In this document: piece after piece, positions 45,020 through 58,400 of the stretch
Position numbering within the stretch: position 1 is the first letter of the stretch
How the letters are laid out: each line of letters starts with the position of its first letter
NCBI GenBank assembly: GCA_002748065.1
Contig: PDRJ01000015.1
Coordinates: 1 to 62,336 of the forward strand
Source of the DNA: Bacteroidota bacterium
Lineage (GTDB): Bacteria > Bacteroidota > Bacteroidia > Bacteroidales > BM520
Length of the DNA stretch: 62,336 nt
Direction: 5' to 3'
Program-made: the position numbers and the translations under genes
The notes under the pieces: generated by a model
The model's database searches: none
What the model was told of the DNA's origin: nothing
Seen by the model: the letters and a program-made list of their open reading frames with translations, nothing else

Positions 45020-46957
45020 CTATTGCTTTGTGTGGGGTAAAGGTACGTACTTTTCCTCCTCCTGCTTCTGCATGTAACTCCGGAAGTCTTCCCTCGCCTC
45101 GATGGCAAAGATACTGGCGGGGTAGTCGAAGAGGATTTTCTTATTCAGCGCCGCTACCCGTTGTTCATCGGCGGCTCGTTTCGCAATGGCAATCTGCTTG
45201 ATGAGCGCGTCGTCAGCGAGCAGGCTCTCGGGGAAGAGTGTGTACAACTGCTCGTAGAGGGAGTCTGCGCGTGCATCTTGCTGCGTTAGGGTGGCCACCT
45301 CCCCCTGTTTGAAAAGGATATAGTCCGTAAGATCTTGTGAAGGGGCGTGACGGTAGAGGGAGTCTAAGCGCTTCTCTGCGCGGGCATACTCCCTGCGAAA
45401 AATTAACAACTCTGTGCTGGCAAAGGCATCCAGGATGGGAGAGAGGCTGTCCGTACCTTTATGGTCATGGATGAAAAGGTAGAGGTTCATGGCATCATTG
45501 GCGATAAGCTTGGAGGTGGCTGCCTTGAGGATGTTGAGCTGTCCCTCTGCCCAACCATATTCGCCGATGTAGTAGGAGAGGCGCGCATTCCTTAACTTAG
45601 CTTCATGCCCGATGGGTTCGTTTTTGTTCTCCTTCTCTACCTGCGATAGCAGGAGGGTGGCCTCCCAGGGATCTCCGGCGTAGAGGTAGAGGTTGGCCAA
45701 ATCCAACTTGATCTCGTGTTTGATGGATGGGCTTAGGGCAGGGATCTTCAATAAGCTGTCCAAGAGGGAAATACCTTCTTCTGTGTGGTGATCGTAATAA
45801 GCGTAGAACTCCGCTAAATCACGAAAGTTAACCGCTGAAAGGGGCTGTACACCCAAGGTGGAGGTGGCCTTCTCCAGTTGGGTTTTGATGGCGCGTATTT
45901 CGTTGTGGTCGGGCGTGGCTATCTGTTTAAAGTTGATGAACCTGGCATGGGTGTATCCCGACAGGCTCAACGGGTAGATGGCCTCCCCCTTGTAGCGGGA
46001 AAGAAGATATTCGAAGGCCTTTTCCGCCACCTCAAACTGTAACGCCTTGCTGCTTAGGACGGCCACATTAAAGACCTCGTCGCCGGTTTTGTCAATGCGT
46101 TTATCCAGCGCTTTTGCCTGGGTGAACGCCATCTCAAAATCCTTCTCTTGTAGCGATAGCCAAATGAGAAAATCACCGTAAAAACGGTTGTTGGGCTCAT
46201 GCTGTATCTGCTTTATGAGTTGTGTGTGGAGCGCCTTACGGAGTGCTCCTTCACTATCCATACTTAGATAGTATTGAAGTCGTCCTTGTACATGTTTAAC
46301 CTTGGAAAGGTCGTTGGCTGCAAGTGCGAGGTAGGTGGTAATCATCTTCTCATACTGCTGCATTTTCCCATAGAGACTCGCAAGCTCCTCTTCAAAACCA
46401 TAACTCCCTTCCAATAGGGTTTTTCCCCTCTCGTAGGTGGCAAGCGCCAATTCGTCCTCTCGTTTCCCCACAAAGGCATTGGCTAGGTTTTTGATGGCTC
46501 GTTTGTTGGGCGCTACCTGATCAATGGCTTTACGGTAAACCTTGTGACCCTTTTGTGTCTCCCCACGAGTTACGTAGAGGTAGCCTAAGTCAATGAGATA
46601 ACGCTCCTTATCGGGATGATGCTTGCGCTGTTTTTTGATCAACCGCTCCGCCTTTTTGTAGTCTCGTAGTCCGATTAAACTGTATAAATAGTAGGTGTAA
46701 TGGGTGTGGTTGGGCGTTTTTTCATACAGCTCTTCAAACACGGTGGCTGACTTCTCATAGGCTTGTTCTCGATAGTACTGCAATCCTAAGTTCAGTTGGT
46801 TTGGATTTTTGGAGGGAGCAGGAGGGTTGTAGGGCTTGTAAATTTGGGAGCCCGTGATCGTTTTTTTAACAGGTTTTTCTTGGCCATAAGCCGTACTCCC
46901 TCCCCCAAACAGGAGGATGCAGAACCCCAGTATGGCGAATTGTTTAAGAAACGCCAT
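45020..46957 (-). CDS. Periplasmic TPR protein in the serS-rsmA operon
   Basis: 645 residues. The signal peptide ends near STAYGQ (residue 26). A short proline-rich linker ([17 protein letters not shown]) is followed by a long run of TPR-like helices: [68 protein letters not shown] and [11 protein letters not shown]. It sits 1 nt after serS and 1 nt before rsmA, so all three are cotranscribed. Function is unknown; the tight link to translation genes may be by position only. Confidence 0.82.
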   Translation of the reverse strand: MAFLKQFAILGFCILLFGGGSTAYGQEKPVKKTITGSQIYKPYNPPAPSKNPNQLNLGLQYYREQAYEKSATVFEELYEKTPNHTHYTYYLYSLIGLRDYKKAERLIKKQRKHHPDKERYLIDLGYLYVTRGETQKGHKVYRKAIDQVAPNKRAIKNLANAFVGKREDELALATYERGKTLLEGSYGFEEELASLYGKMQQYEKMITTYLALAANDLSKVKHVQGRLQYYLSMDSEGALRKALHTQLIKQIQHEPNNRFYGDFLIWLSLQEKDFEMAFTQAKALDKRIDKTGDEVFNVAVLSSKALQFEVAEKAFEYLLSRYKGEAIYPLSLSGYTHARFINFKQIATPDHNEIRAIKTQLEKATSTLGVQPLSAVNFRDLAEFYAYYDHHTEEGISLLDSLLKIPALSPSIKHEIKLDLANLYLYAGDPWEATLLLSQVEKENKNEPIGHEAKLRNARLSYYIGEYGWAEGQLNILKAATSKLIANDAMNLYLFIHDHKGTDSLSPILDAFASTELLIFRREYARAEKRLDSLYRHAPSQDLTDYILFKQGEVATLTQQDARADSLYEQLYTLFPESLLADDALIKQIAIAKRAADEQRVAALNKKILFDYPASIFAIEAREDFRSYMQKQEEEKYVPLPHTKQ

Positions 46958-46958
46958 C

Positions 46959-48230
46959 TTAAGTCAGTAGGTTAAATCCGGTGTAGGGAACCAAGGCTTC
47001 CGGAATTCGTATCCCTTGTGGCGTTTGGTTGTTCTCCAGAAGAGCCGCTACAATCCGGGGGAGTGCTAAGGCACTGCCATTCAGGGTGTGTGCTAACTGG
47101 CTCTTCCCCTCATGGTCTTTGAAACGTAGTTTCATTCGTTGGGATTGAAATGCTTCAAAGTTACTTACTGATGAGACCTCTAGCCAACGCTTTTGTCCGG
47201 CAGAGTAAACTTCAAAGTCGTAGGTTAAGGCACTGGTAAAGCTGAGATCGCCTCCGCAGAGCCGCAAGATTCGGAAAGGAAGCTCCAAATCACGCACCAG
47301 TGTTGCAACGTAATCTTTCATCTCTTCGAGGGCATCGTAGGATGTTTCGGGGTGACGAACCTGTACAATTTCAATCTTATCAAATTGATGGAGACGGTTC
47401 AGCCCGCGAACCTCTTTGCCATAGGAGCCGGCCTCCCTTCGGAAACAGCTGGAGTATGCAACATTCTTGATGGGAAAATCTTCCATTTTAAGAATCTTAT
47501 TGCGGTAGATGTTGGTGAGGGGAACTTCCGCGGTGGGTATGAGGAACAGGTTGTGTGCGCCCACATGGTACATCTGCCCCTCTTTATCCGGAAGTTGTCC
47601 GGTGCCATGACCTGAATCCTCATTGATCAAGAGCGGGGGTTGGTACTCTAAGTAGCCTGCGGCGATGGCTCGGTCTAAGAAAAAATTGATCAGCGCTCGC
47701 TGAAGTCTGGCACCTTTGCCCCGGTAGAAGGGGAATCCGGCTCCGGTGACCTTCGCTCCTAAATCAAAATCGATGATCTGATATTTGGAGGCAAGTTCCC
47801 AGTGGGGGAGCGCTTCTTCCCCTAAAGATGGGATGGTTCCCTCTTCGTAGAGCACCTCATTGTCCGCATCACTCTTGCCCGGTTTTACAGAGGGGTGTGG
47901 CACGTTGGGGATCTCAAGGAGTGCGGCCTCCAATTGCTGTTCTACCTGATGAAGCTTCTCTTCCGTCTCTTTACTGTGCGTTTTGAGCTGGGCACTTTTC
48001 GCCTTCTGCTCATTGGCCTCTTGTGCCCTTCCTGTTTTGTAGAGTATGCCAATCTCTTTGGCGATTTTGTTGGCTTCAGTTAAAATAGCATCCAGCGAGC
48101 CCTTGAGCTCTTTTCGCTTGTCATCAAGGGTAATCACGGTCTCTATGATCTCTGTAGCATTAAAGTTCTTTATGGTTAACGCGTCAATGACTGCCTGTTT
48201 GTGCTCGCGTAGTGTCGTTATCTGTAACAT
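46959..48230 (-). CDS. serS: Seryl-tRNA synthetase
   Basis: 423 residues. The N-terminal antiparallel coiled coil (about 30-100) grips tRNA-Ser. Class II motifs are motif 2 CFRREAGSYGKEVRGLNRLHQF and motif 3 with GSALALPRIVAALLEN. It charges tRNA-Ser with serine. It has its own -7 box 20 nt upstream and begins a three-gene unit. Confidence 0.96.
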   Translation of the reverse strand: MLQITTLREHKQAVIDALTIKNFNATEIIETVITLDDKRKELKGSLDAILTEANKIAKEIGILYKTGRAQEANEQKAKSAQLKTHSKETEEKLHQVEQQLEAALLEIPNVPHPSVKPGKSDADNEVLYEEGTIPSLGEEALPHWELASKYQIIDFDLGAKVTGAGFPFYRGKGARLQRALINFFLDRAIAAGYLEYQPPLLINEDSGHGTGQLPDKEGQMYHVGAHNLFLIPTAEVPLTNIYRNKILKMEDFPIKNVAYSSCFRREAGSYGKEVRGLNRLHQFDKIEIVQVRHPETSYDALEEMKDYVATLVRDLELPFRILRLCGGDLSFTSALTYDFEVYSAGQKRWLEVSSVSNFEAFQSQRMKLRFKDHEGKSQLAHTLNGSALALPRIVAALLENNQTPQGIRIPEALVPYTGFNLLT

Positions 48231-48250
48231 GTTATCTGTAATTTAATGGG

Positions 48251-48258
48251 CAAATATA
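48251..48258 (-). promoter_or_regulatory. -7 box of serS
   Basis: TATATTTG on the minus strand, 20 nt before the ATG at 48230. A CAAA (TTTG on the minus strand) at 48275-48278 gives a 16-nt spacer, shorter than the usual 19-21. Confidence 0.5.
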
Positions 48259-48271
48259 GGGAAACTCCCAT

Positions 48272-48304
48272 AAACAAAAACTCCTGAACCACGGGGCACA
48301 GGAG
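48272..48304 (-). terminator. Intrinsic terminator after rpmA
   Basis: On the minus strand CTCCTG (48304-48299), a 12-nt loop, CAGGAG (48286-48281), then TTTTTGTTT. It lies 40 nt after the rpmA stop. It shares space with the -33 region of serS. Confidence 0.65.
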
Positions 48305-48343
48305 AATAACTATTTTTTTTAAAAAAGATGATTCAAGCCTCGA

Positions 48344-48604
48344 TTAACTCTCCATGGGTTTAACCGATACAAAAGATTTGTCATTGCGTCGTTTTTTAAA
48401 CTCAACAACGCCATCTGCCAGAGCAAAGAGGGTGTCATCTTTCCCAATACCTACATTCTCTCCGGGAAAGTGCTTGGTGCCTCGTTGGCGAACCAAAATA
48501 TTCCCTGCCTTCGCAAATTGACCGCCGTAGATTTTAATACCCAGACGTTTACTTTCCGATTCGCGGCCGTTGTTACTACTACCGGCACCTTTCTTGTGAG
48601 CCAT
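48344..48604 (-). CDS. rpmA: 50S ribosomal protein L27
   Basis: 86 residues starting [16 protein letters not shown], the normal L27 N-terminus that reaches the peptidyl transferase centre. [17 protein letters not shown] and [13 protein letters not shown] are conserved. It lies 34 nt downstream of rplU in the usual pair and ends before a terminator. Confidence 0.97.
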   Translation of the reverse strand: MAHKKGAGSSNNGRESESKRLGIKIYGGQFAKAGNILVRQRGTKHFPGENVGIGKDDTLFALADGVVEFKKRRNDKSFVSVKPMES

Positions 48605-48638
48605 AACTTATAAGGTTTTTCTAAATGATCAAATTAAT

Positions 48639-48953
48639 TTAAGCAAGCGTAATATCTTCGATGGTGATCTGTGTGAGATGATCCCTGTGTCCATTCATCA
48701 CCTGATATCCTTTTCTTCTTTTTTTCTTGAAAACAAGCACCTTGTCGCCTTTAAGATGTTTGACGATTTTGGCGTTGACGGCGGCTCCTTCTACAACAGG
48801 CGTTCCCACTTGAATGGTTCCTTCGTTGTCCAGGAGGAGTACCTTGCTGAAGCTGACAGAAGCTCCCTCTTCACCACTCAAACGATGCACAAATACTTTC
48901 TGGCCTTTTTCAACCTTGAACTGCTGTCCGGCGATATCTACAATTGCGTACAT
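48639..48953 (-). CDS. rplU: 50S ribosomal protein L21
   Basis: 104 residues. MYAIVDIAGQQFKVEKGQ at the start and KVLVFKKKRRKGYQ near the end are the L21 signature. It binds 23S rRNA in the large subunit. It heads the rplU-rpmA unit. Confidence 0.97.
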   Translation of the reverse strand: MYAIVDIAGQQFKVEKGQKVFVHRLSGEEGASVSFSKVLLLDNEGTIQVGTPVVEGAAVNAKIVKHLKGDKVLVFKKKRRKGYQVMNGHRDHLTQITIEDITLA

Positions 48954-48991
48954 CCTAATTCTCTGTTTAAATGTTTGTCAAAATTGGAGTG

Positions 48992-49021
48992 CAAAATTAG
49001 TAAAAAATAATAAGATACAAG
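48992..49021 (-). promoter_or_regulatory. Promoter of rplU-rpmA
   Basis: CTTG (49021-49018, one base off TTTG), 18 nt, TAATTTTG (48999-48992) on the minus strand; leader of about 35 nt before the rplU ATG at 48953. Confidence 0.5.
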
Positions 49022-49399
49022 ACTTTTGGGTAAATAATTTTTATTTCACCCCTCATCGCGGGGTTGAGCAAAAGGAATGATGATCTCCTTTTGGGGAGTA
49101 CCCGGGTGCTCTCTGTTCCTTGTGGCCTGAGGCTGTCGGGCGATTGATGGAAAAAACTTTTCCCCTTTTTCTTTTGAAGTTTCCGTTTTTAAAATACTTT
49201 TGTGGCAGGTTTTTTAAGAGAAGAGATCTTTTGATTAAGGCGGGTGGACGTTTATTTTTTGTGAATAGTTTTAGGTAATGCTAGGCTGTGTTGAGGTTGA
49301 GTATTTGAATATCAGATGATTATGTGCTTTTTGGTGGCATGAGTGATTTTTTTTTAAATCGTTTTTATTAATTTGACCGTTTTGTACGGGTATATTTTT
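49022..49399. other. Long gap between rplU and the giant secreted protein gene
   Basis: About 380 bp without a gene or recognised RNA. It is AT-rich towards the right end. Short ORFs here lack coding character. Confidence 0.5.
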
Positions 49400-49407
49400 T
49401 ATATTTG
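49400..49407 (+). promoter_or_regulatory. -7 box of the giant secreted protein gene
   Basis: TATATTTG, with TTTG boxes at 49372-49375 (24-nt spacer) and 49381-49384 (15-nt spacer), neither ideal. The leader before the ATG at 49493 is about 80 nt and AT-rich. Confidence 0.5.
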
Positions 49408-49492
49408 CGGAGATAATGTTCAGTGACGAAATGATGTATAAGTCAAGGAAAATGATAACCAACTAAATTTTAATTAACAAAAATTCTTAATT

Positions 49493-52400
49493 ATGAAAAA
49501 CTTTACACGAGTTGTTGCTGTGGTACTGGCGTTGTTGGTATCCGGCTTCACTTTTGCTCAGGACTACATTGAAGTAGGTTCCGGGGTGGGGACGACCTCT
49601 TATGTTCCCTTCTACGGATTCTACAACTACTCTTGGTCCGCTGAGATTGTTGAGCAAGCTGAACTGGGCTTTACCGAGCCTGTGCTTATTACAGCGATCG
49701 CTTACAATGTGGCTACCTCCCCCACGAACTATTCTGTCTATGATCAGACAGTTTATTTGGGGCATAAGTCTGAAAGCCAGTGGACTAGCGGATCCTATAA
49801 CGATCCCGCTACCATGGGGTATACTCAGGTCTTCGATGGTGATCTGGTCTGGAATGGATCGGGTTGGCATATGATTACTTTCGATGAGCCTTTCTTGTAT
49901 GATGCAGAGAACAATCTCGTCATTCAGTGGGAAAATCGTGATGGTTCTTGGGCTTCAGGTGGCCCTCGTTTTTATTATACCGAAAAACCTGATCATGCCA
50001 AGTATAGGTATTCTGATGCAGGTTTTCCTACTGATCCGGGAAATATTAATGTTTACGGAACAAATGTTCGTATCTATTATCAGCCTACTTCAACCAATGC
50101 TTCTTTGAATGGTACGGTAGCAGATGTTGCTGATAATGAGCCTATCAGTAGTGCAAAGGTTATCCTTGATGGAGGGCGTTTTACCTACACCGATGCGGAT
50201 GGTTTCTATTCGTTCTCTGAATTATATGGTGGAAATCATAACGTCGTAGTAGAGAAGGTGGGTTATTCAACTTTTTCCGGAACAGTTCAGGTTGCCGGTA
50301 GTGGTGTGACCACTTACGATATAGCTCTTACCGAAGTGATGCCTGCTCCCGTAGGTGTTTATGCTGAATTGATCGCCTCTAACGTGGTGGATATCTCTTG
50401 GGGTGCCGCAAGTACTCCTTATGAGATTGTTTATGACGATGGTGTGGCTGAGAACTATGCTGTATGGGTTCAGGGTGGTAACTTGAATGCATTGAAATTC
50501 TTGCCTCCCGGATATCCTTGTAAGGTGACTGCCGGTTCTGTTTATGTAGGTGATGGAACATATCCTCCCGGTAACGATCCGTTGCAGCCTTTCTTTATGG
50601 CCGTGTATGATGATAATGGTGAAAATGGTCTCCCCGGTAGCGAGTTGTTACGCATAGAAGTAATACCCGATGCTTATGGTTGGGTATCCTTTGATTTTGG
50701 TGAAGAGGCCGTGACCTTCGAAGAGGGTGAATTCTATCTGGCTATGGTTCAAGGTGGAAATTATCCTGAGTGTCTGGCTCTTGGTGTGGACGAAACCAAT
50801 CCTTCTTTCAGAAGTTATCAGCGTTTTGCCACTGGAGGCCAGGGATGGTTGAATTCCGGTTTCAATGATTTTATGATCCGTGCTATCTGTGAAGGTCCTG
50901 CTGGTGTAGCTAACTTGAGTTATGAGCCCTCTTTCATAGAGCCTTCTCGTATCTCCGAAGGACACCGTTTCTTGAACGTTTCTGAAAATGAGTTCATCGG
51001 TGGGTTTGAGACATTGCCCGTTTACAAGGCTACTTCTAAGGAGTCCTCTTCTGACCGTTCTTTCCAGAACTACACCGTATGGCGTCTCCTTTATGATGCA
51101 ATGGACGATCCCTCTAGCTGGGTTCTTCTGGGAAATACGACAAACCTTAACTACCGCGATAATGCTTGGCCAAACCTTCCCTCAGGAGGTTACCGTTGGG
51201 CTGTAGCTGCTAACTATTCCGCTGGACAATCTACCGTAGCATTCTCTAACATTTTAGGTAATGACTGGGAAGCAGAGCTTACGATTAACGTATCTCTTAG
51301 CTCAGGCGAGAACCCGGCTGGTGCTTATGTTACGCTTGTAAATAAGGATGGCCTTGCCAACCACGTTTATGAGGGTGCCGTTGATGAGACTGGAACCATT
51401 GTTTTCCCTGCAGTATGGAAGGGTGAATATGAGCTTACCGTAACGAAGTTTGGCTATGATAATTATCAGGGAGATCACAGCGTCTATTCCGATATGACCA
51501 TTGATGTGGAGCTGATGGAAGTGCTGAACCCCCCATTGGGACTCGTTGTGGATCCTGCAACGCTTCACGCCTCTTGGCTGGCTCCCGGAGTGGACTTGGA
51601 TCTCTTTACAGAAGATTTTGAATCAGGCTCTTTTGCTACCAATGAATGGACATTTGCTCCTACTCAGGGTAACTGGGGAATTACTGGTTCTGGAAACCCC
51701 GGAAGTGCCGCTAAATTTAACTGGTCTCCGTCTCAGAGTAACTACTCTTTTGCTTTGGTATCCAAGGAATTCTCAGGTTTAGGATTCCCTAACATGTTTT
51801 TCTCTTTCGACCTGATGTTGAATAACTACAGTACCTCTACTTTAGAGGAGATGACTGTGGAAGTATTTGATGGTACTACTTGGCACGAGGTTGCTCATTT
51901 TGACAACGCCGCAGGAAGTATCAACTGGGAAAATCACCTTATTGATATCTCTGCTCATGCTGTGGGCAACAACTTTAAGGTTCGCTTTGTAGCCCATGGA
52001 GCGAATACCTTTAATATTAACCATTGGGATGTGGACAACGTGATGCTTTATGGTTCCACTGACGGGGATAACCGTGCGGTGACTGCTTATGCTTTCCACC
52101 TTAACGAGGGTACGTTGACTGCTACTACTGCTTCTGGCGTTACTTACTATGACATTGACCCGTGGATGGTTAATTGGGGACAAACCTATACTTCCTCTGT
52201 AAGAGCTATCTATAACAATGGCTATTCTGAGCCTTCTCTTTACACATGGACTTCTGCTTTCTTAGAGCCTCCGAGAGAACTGGAAGGCGAAGCTCAAGGA
52301 CATTATGCGCATCTTACCTGGGAGAAACCTTTTGTTGAAGTTCCTGCTCCTGTTTTTGAAGGAACTATTCCTACCGTTACCGTAACAGAACAGACTTCTT

Positions 52401-55400
52401 CAGACTTTAGTCTTGGTCTGGCTCCTGGTACAAGTACTGGTACTTTGACCAAAGAACCCGATGTGAAGATGCTTCGAGGCTCTCTTGCTTATGCTACAGA
52501 TGCGATTAACGATATCTTTGGAACAATCGATGTGGATACTCCTGGCGTAATGACTCAGATAACGGCAACAACCGGAGCCTTCTTCTGTGGTGATTTCGGT
52601 GTGGAGGATGAGAATGCCTTCTATGTGATTAACAACGATAATAGCCAATTAAGCTATATTGATGTGACCACCGGAGAGTTTACCCTTGTGGGTACTGTAG
52701 CAGGTGGCGTTGGCGGTGATACCTGGACTGGAATGGCGATGGATAAGAATACGGGTATTATGTATGCTTCTTCTACCAATGGTGCTGCTTCAACCCTTTA
52801 CACCATTAATCTGGAAACAGCTGAGGCAACAGTTATTGGTGCACCGGCGATTGCTGGTATTATTGATATCGCTATAAATGGAAATGGTGTGCTTTATGCA
52901 ACGGATATCATTTCTGATAACTCCTTTACTATTAATAAGGAGACTGCAGAGGCAACTGAATTAGGTGCTTTGGGTATTAATTTGAACTATGCTCAGGGAC
53001 TTGGTTGGGATCCTGCAACCGGTACTGTTTACATTGCCGCCTATACGACAGAGCCTGCCCTCTATATTTTGGATGAGGTTACCGGAGCAGCAGCATTGGT
53101 TGGTGCTTTCCCCGCAGGTTCTGAAATCTGTGCCTTTGGCTTCCCCGGTGGTGGTGCTTCTGGTGGAATTGACCCGGGCAACGTAATTGCTTATAATATC
53201 TATAAGGATGGTGCCTTCTATGCAGTGGCTGATACAATACCCCCACTTGAGCATACTACAGAATATTTGGTAGCTGGATGGCATCAGTTTACTGTAACTG
53301 CTGTTTATGGAGAGCCTACTCCTGGTGAATCTGGTCCTGCTCTTCCTGCTCCTGTGGATATCTATATCCTTGGTGAAGGAACCATTGCCGGAACAGTAAG
53401 TCAGTGTGGTAATACTCCTCGCCCCATCGAAGGTGCTATGATTACCGTTGTGAATGTGGACACTGAAGAGACCTACGTGACCTATACTGGTGCTAATGGA
53501 CAGTACTCAGTGGATGTTCTTGAGGCGACCTATAATGTGACTTGTGAAGCAGAAGGTTTTGTAACGCAAAATGTGGAGAACGTTATGGTGCCCGACGAGA
53601 CTACGATAACCCTCGACTTCGAGCCTTGTGAATTCCCTTATCCTGTGGTAGGTGTTACAGCTACTCGTAACTTTGAACACACAGAGTGTTTCGTGGATTG
53701 GTATGCTCCGACGTTCTTCGAGACTATCGCTTATGATGATGGTATTGCTGATGACGTAACGGCATGGGATGTTGCTGGAAACATCAATGCGGTGAAGTTT
53801 ACCCCCACAGGTTATCCTTGTGAAGTAACCGGAGGTTCTGTGAATATTTATGATGGTTCCTGGCCAGCAGGAAACACCCTCTCACCCTTCCAAGTGGTAT
53901 TGTTTGATGACAATGGTCCCGACGGTCTTCCTGGTCAGGTGTTGGCTTCTGTAGAGGTGACACCCGCTGCTAATGGTTGGGTAGATGCTATTTTTGAAGA
54001 GGCTGTTGTTGTCAATGATGGTGAGTTCTATATTGCCATGATTCAAGGAACAGATTATCCTGATTGTGCTCCTATCGCTATTGATAACTCTTCCAATGAA
54101 ATGCGTTCAGTGGCACGTTACGTAACCAACAACGAGCCTTGGCGTCCTGTAGAGAACCAAAACTTCATGATTCGTGCTTATGTATACAATGAATCAGAGG
54201 TACGTGGTCTGGAGAAGTATGAGGTTTATCGCCTGATGCCCGGTCAGGAAGAACTTCCTGAGACCTGGACTCTCCTTGCAAACGATCTTACTGTTACAGA
54301 ATACAATGACCTGGAATGGGCCAACCTGGAGCATGCATGGTACCGCTATGCAGTGAAAGCAGTTTACTCTTACAACGTGTCAGAGCCTGCGTTCTCTAAC
54401 ATTGTACCTCGTGGTTTCGATTCTGACGTGACAATCAATGTACGTGATGAAGATGGCGATCCTGTAAGCGATGCTTTGGTGATCCTCGCAAGCACTACAG
54501 AACCTGATGTTTATACTTATGCTGCAACTACTCCTTCAAACGGTTCCGTATTCTTCCACGAAGTATGGAATGGTATGTACAAACTCTCTGTAACCCGTGA
54601 AGGTTTCAGCGATTACTATCTTAACGATATCTACATCTCTAACAATACAACTCTTAACGTCGTGTTGCAGAGCCTCTGTCTGCCTCCTCAGAATTTTGAG
54701 GTTGACAACCAAACAGGTGTGGCCACATGGTTACCCCCGGTTGTGGAGTATGAGACCGTTTTCGAAGAAGGTTTCGAAGGTGGTGTTCTTCCTCCCGGTT
54801 GGACTCAGCAGTTCCTCGTACAGGAAGTAAGTTGGCAAGTGGGTAGCGGTGGTCCCTCAGGAACACCTGCAAATGCACATAGTGGAGAGTATAACGCTAC
54901 CTTTATGGGCAGCTCGGCTACCACAAAACTTATCACTCCTCCTATCGACCTTGCTGGTGCCTTAGTACCGAAGGTAAGTTTCTGGCATACTCAGAAAGCC
55001 GGAGGAGGACAGGATGAGCTTCGCGTATACTACCGTACTTCAGCCACTGGCGGATGGGTAGCATTGGCAAGCTATATCTCCAATATTGAGATTTGGAAGA
55101 ATGAAGTAGTTTCACTCCCCAACCCAACTTCTACTTACTACATCGCCTTTGAAGCACAAGGACCGGAGCCTGCCGGAATGGGTATCGCTCTTGATGATGT
55201 ACGCGTAATGAAGGGAATCTCTCCCAACGCAGACAGTCGTGCCCTCTTAGGTTTCAACCTCTATCTTGATGGAGAGTATGTAGACCATACTACCGATTAT
55301 ACTTACACTTATACTGGATTAGAAGTAGAGCAAACCTACATTGCCGGTATTAATGCAGAGTACACCTCTTGTACTTCCGTAATGGTTAATTACGCCTTTA

Positions 55401-58400
55401 CTTACAAGCCTTGTTACCTGTTTAATCCTCCAAGAAACCTCAACGGGGTGACCAGTCCTGGTAACCAGGTAGCGTTGACTTGGGAACTTCCGGAAGGTGT
55501 TCCTGGTGGCGATGCGGATGCTAAAGTAGTTAGCGAAAAGGTACGCACAGAGCGTGTGCCTGCTAATGTGGAGGCTTCCCCCATGGTACGTGAGGTTGAA
55601 GTGACAAATGCTACCCGTGATATCTGGGATCTTCAATTTAGCTTCCCCTGTGCAGATGCTAGTGGAGAAGCCGGTGCTGAGACCGACGGAACCAAGATTT
55701 ATACTACTAAGTGGAATGGTAACGCTGCCAATGGAACCTTCTTCAGCTACGAGATGGACGGATCCTTCAATGGTGCCTTTGAGATTTCTGGTTGTGGAAA
55801 CGTTCGTGACCTTGCTTACGATGGTGAGTTCTTCTATGGATCTGATGCTAGTGCTAAGATCTGGCAGATGGACTTCAATGCTCAGAGCCTTGTCTCTACG
55901 TTGGCTTGTCCTGTACCTGTTCGTGCGATTGCTTATGATGCAGATCAGGATGCGTTCTACGTAAACAACTGGTCAGAGGATGTGAAGTTGGTAGATCGTT
56001 CAGGAAACGTGATCAATTCATGGCCTGTAGGTTCTTATGGTAGCTTCTATGGAATGGCTTACGATAACTATAATCCTGAGTCTGACGCAGCTACTGTATG
56101 GTGCTTTAGCCAGGATGGTTCTGGTGGTGTTGTGGTAGAAAACAATGCTGAGACTGGAGAATTTACCGGTAGAATGAGAGATGTGGTATCAGAACTTGCT
56201 CCCGGTGGTGACAATAAAGCGGGTGGTCTCTTCACTCATGAAGGAATCGAAGCTGGTGCTGTTACCCTTGGTGGAATTATTCAGAACCATACTATCTTCG
56301 GTTATGAACTCTACGGTGTTCCCACACCTCCCACCGACTTTATAGGATTTAACGTTTACCGTAACGGTCTTAAGTTGAATCTTGAGCCTATTGAGACCTT
56401 AGGTTACAATGAGACCATTACTCCTGGTGGTGAGTACCTCTACAATGTGACCGCTGTTTATGAGCCGGATTATGAGTCTTGTCTTAAGGATGCAGAGGTT
56501 CTCCTTTGCGTAGGTTGTGAGCTTGAAGCTCCACAATGTATCCTTGCCGAGGTACAAGAGTCTGATATCGACGTATTGGTAGCATGGTGTACTCCTGGAG
56601 CGGTAACGCCCGAGTATTGGATCAGCTACTTCACCGATCTGACCCACCTGAGCTGGAGCGTACCTGAGCGTGCTACCCTGTTTAATGTGGAGGATTTCGG
56701 TGCAGAATATCCGGTAGACATTACCCAGTTGGCTCATATCTTCTATGAGCACCCCTCTTACCCATGGGGACCTGACGTAACCTTCCGTTACAAGGTTTAC
56801 GCAGCCGATGGTGCTACCCTTCTTTATGAATCTGCTGAGATTGCAGCTCTCCAATATCCGGATGAGACTGTGCTTGTGCTCGAAGAGGTATTGCCGGTAG
56901 ACGGAAACTTCTATGTTGCTGTTGCGGCGAATCCTGAAACAGGAATGCCCTCTTCAGCAGCCTTTGAAGACTTGAGCAATAGTCATGGTTACGTTGGTGA
57001 AGCCGGTGCTTGGGAACCCACTGAAATGGAATGGGCTACACGTGCTAAGATTCGTACTGCTGCCGATGAGGTGATGTTACAGCCGAACCAAAGTGGACAT
57101 GCTGCTAACGCTGCTACCAAAGATGTTGTTGCTCTCAACGATCGCCTGGAAGTTCGTGATCTCAACAGAGCGGTACTCCTTGGATACAACGTTTGGAGAA
57201 ATGCCGATGTGGTAGCTTATGTACCTGCACCGGATACTTTCTACAACGACTTGAACCTTGCTCCTGGTATCTACGAATACTGTGTGACTGCTATTTATGA
57301 TGATGGAGAAACTGCTCCTATCTGTGCTGAGCCTGTAGAGGTTCAAGCTAAGGGCTTTATTGCTGGAACGGTAGTTGATGGTATCACCGGAACCGTGATC
57401 AATGGTGCCGTAATTACTGTGAACGATCTGACAGCTACAACCGATTACGATGGATCGTATGAATTGCTCGTACCTTCCGGAGAGGTTGAAGTTACTGCAG
57501 AGAAGGATGGCTATGCTCCTTCTACGAAAACGGTTTCTGTTTACTATGATCAAACTACTACTGTAGACTTTAAACTCTACGAAGCTGGTTCCGTATTCCC
57601 CATTACTTTCTATGAGCCATGGGATGGTGGTTTCGAGGAGCAAAGTTGGAGCTTCGACCCAGACATGGGTAACTGGCTGATCTCGACTGAGACAGGTCTT
57701 GAGGCACCTTCTGTAGCCTTTAACTGGTCTCCTGCCGTAACTAACTATAGCTATGCCTTAGTAAGTCCTGATCTGATTGCAGAAGGCGCTGAAAATGTAA
57801 TGGTTACTTTCGACTTGATGCTTTCAGACTTTGCCGGTGACGGTAATGAAATGTTGAGCCTTGAGGTGTTTGATGGTAACCAGTGGAATGAGGTTCATAC
57901 GTTTACTAACGTTGGAAACATCGATTGGACAAACTTCTCTTATGATATCTCTGAGTATGCCCTTGGTCATCTCTTTAGCATCCGCTTCGTAGCTCATGGT
58001 CTTGATACCTATAACATTAACTACTGGAACCTTGATAATGTGAAGGTTTATGAGCGTACACTTGTGAATGTTTATGGTCAAATTACCCATTGTGCAACAG
58101 GTAACCCCATTGAAGAGGTTGTTGTAACTGTAGGTTCCTACGATCCTGTAATGACGGATGCTGGTGGATACTTCAGCGTTCCTGTTGAAGCGGGTACTTA
58201 CAACATCTCCATAGAGCACCCCTTGTATTCTCCTGTTAGCTTTACTGCTGTAGAGATTACGGAAGACTATGAGTTGAATGAGTGTTTGACTCAGCCGCTC
58301 TTTGATGTGACTCCGGAAGAACTCACATTTGTCTACAATATCAATGAACAAGGTCACGAAGTTATGTGGCAAGAAGCGCTGGTTTCTAACTTGGGTGATG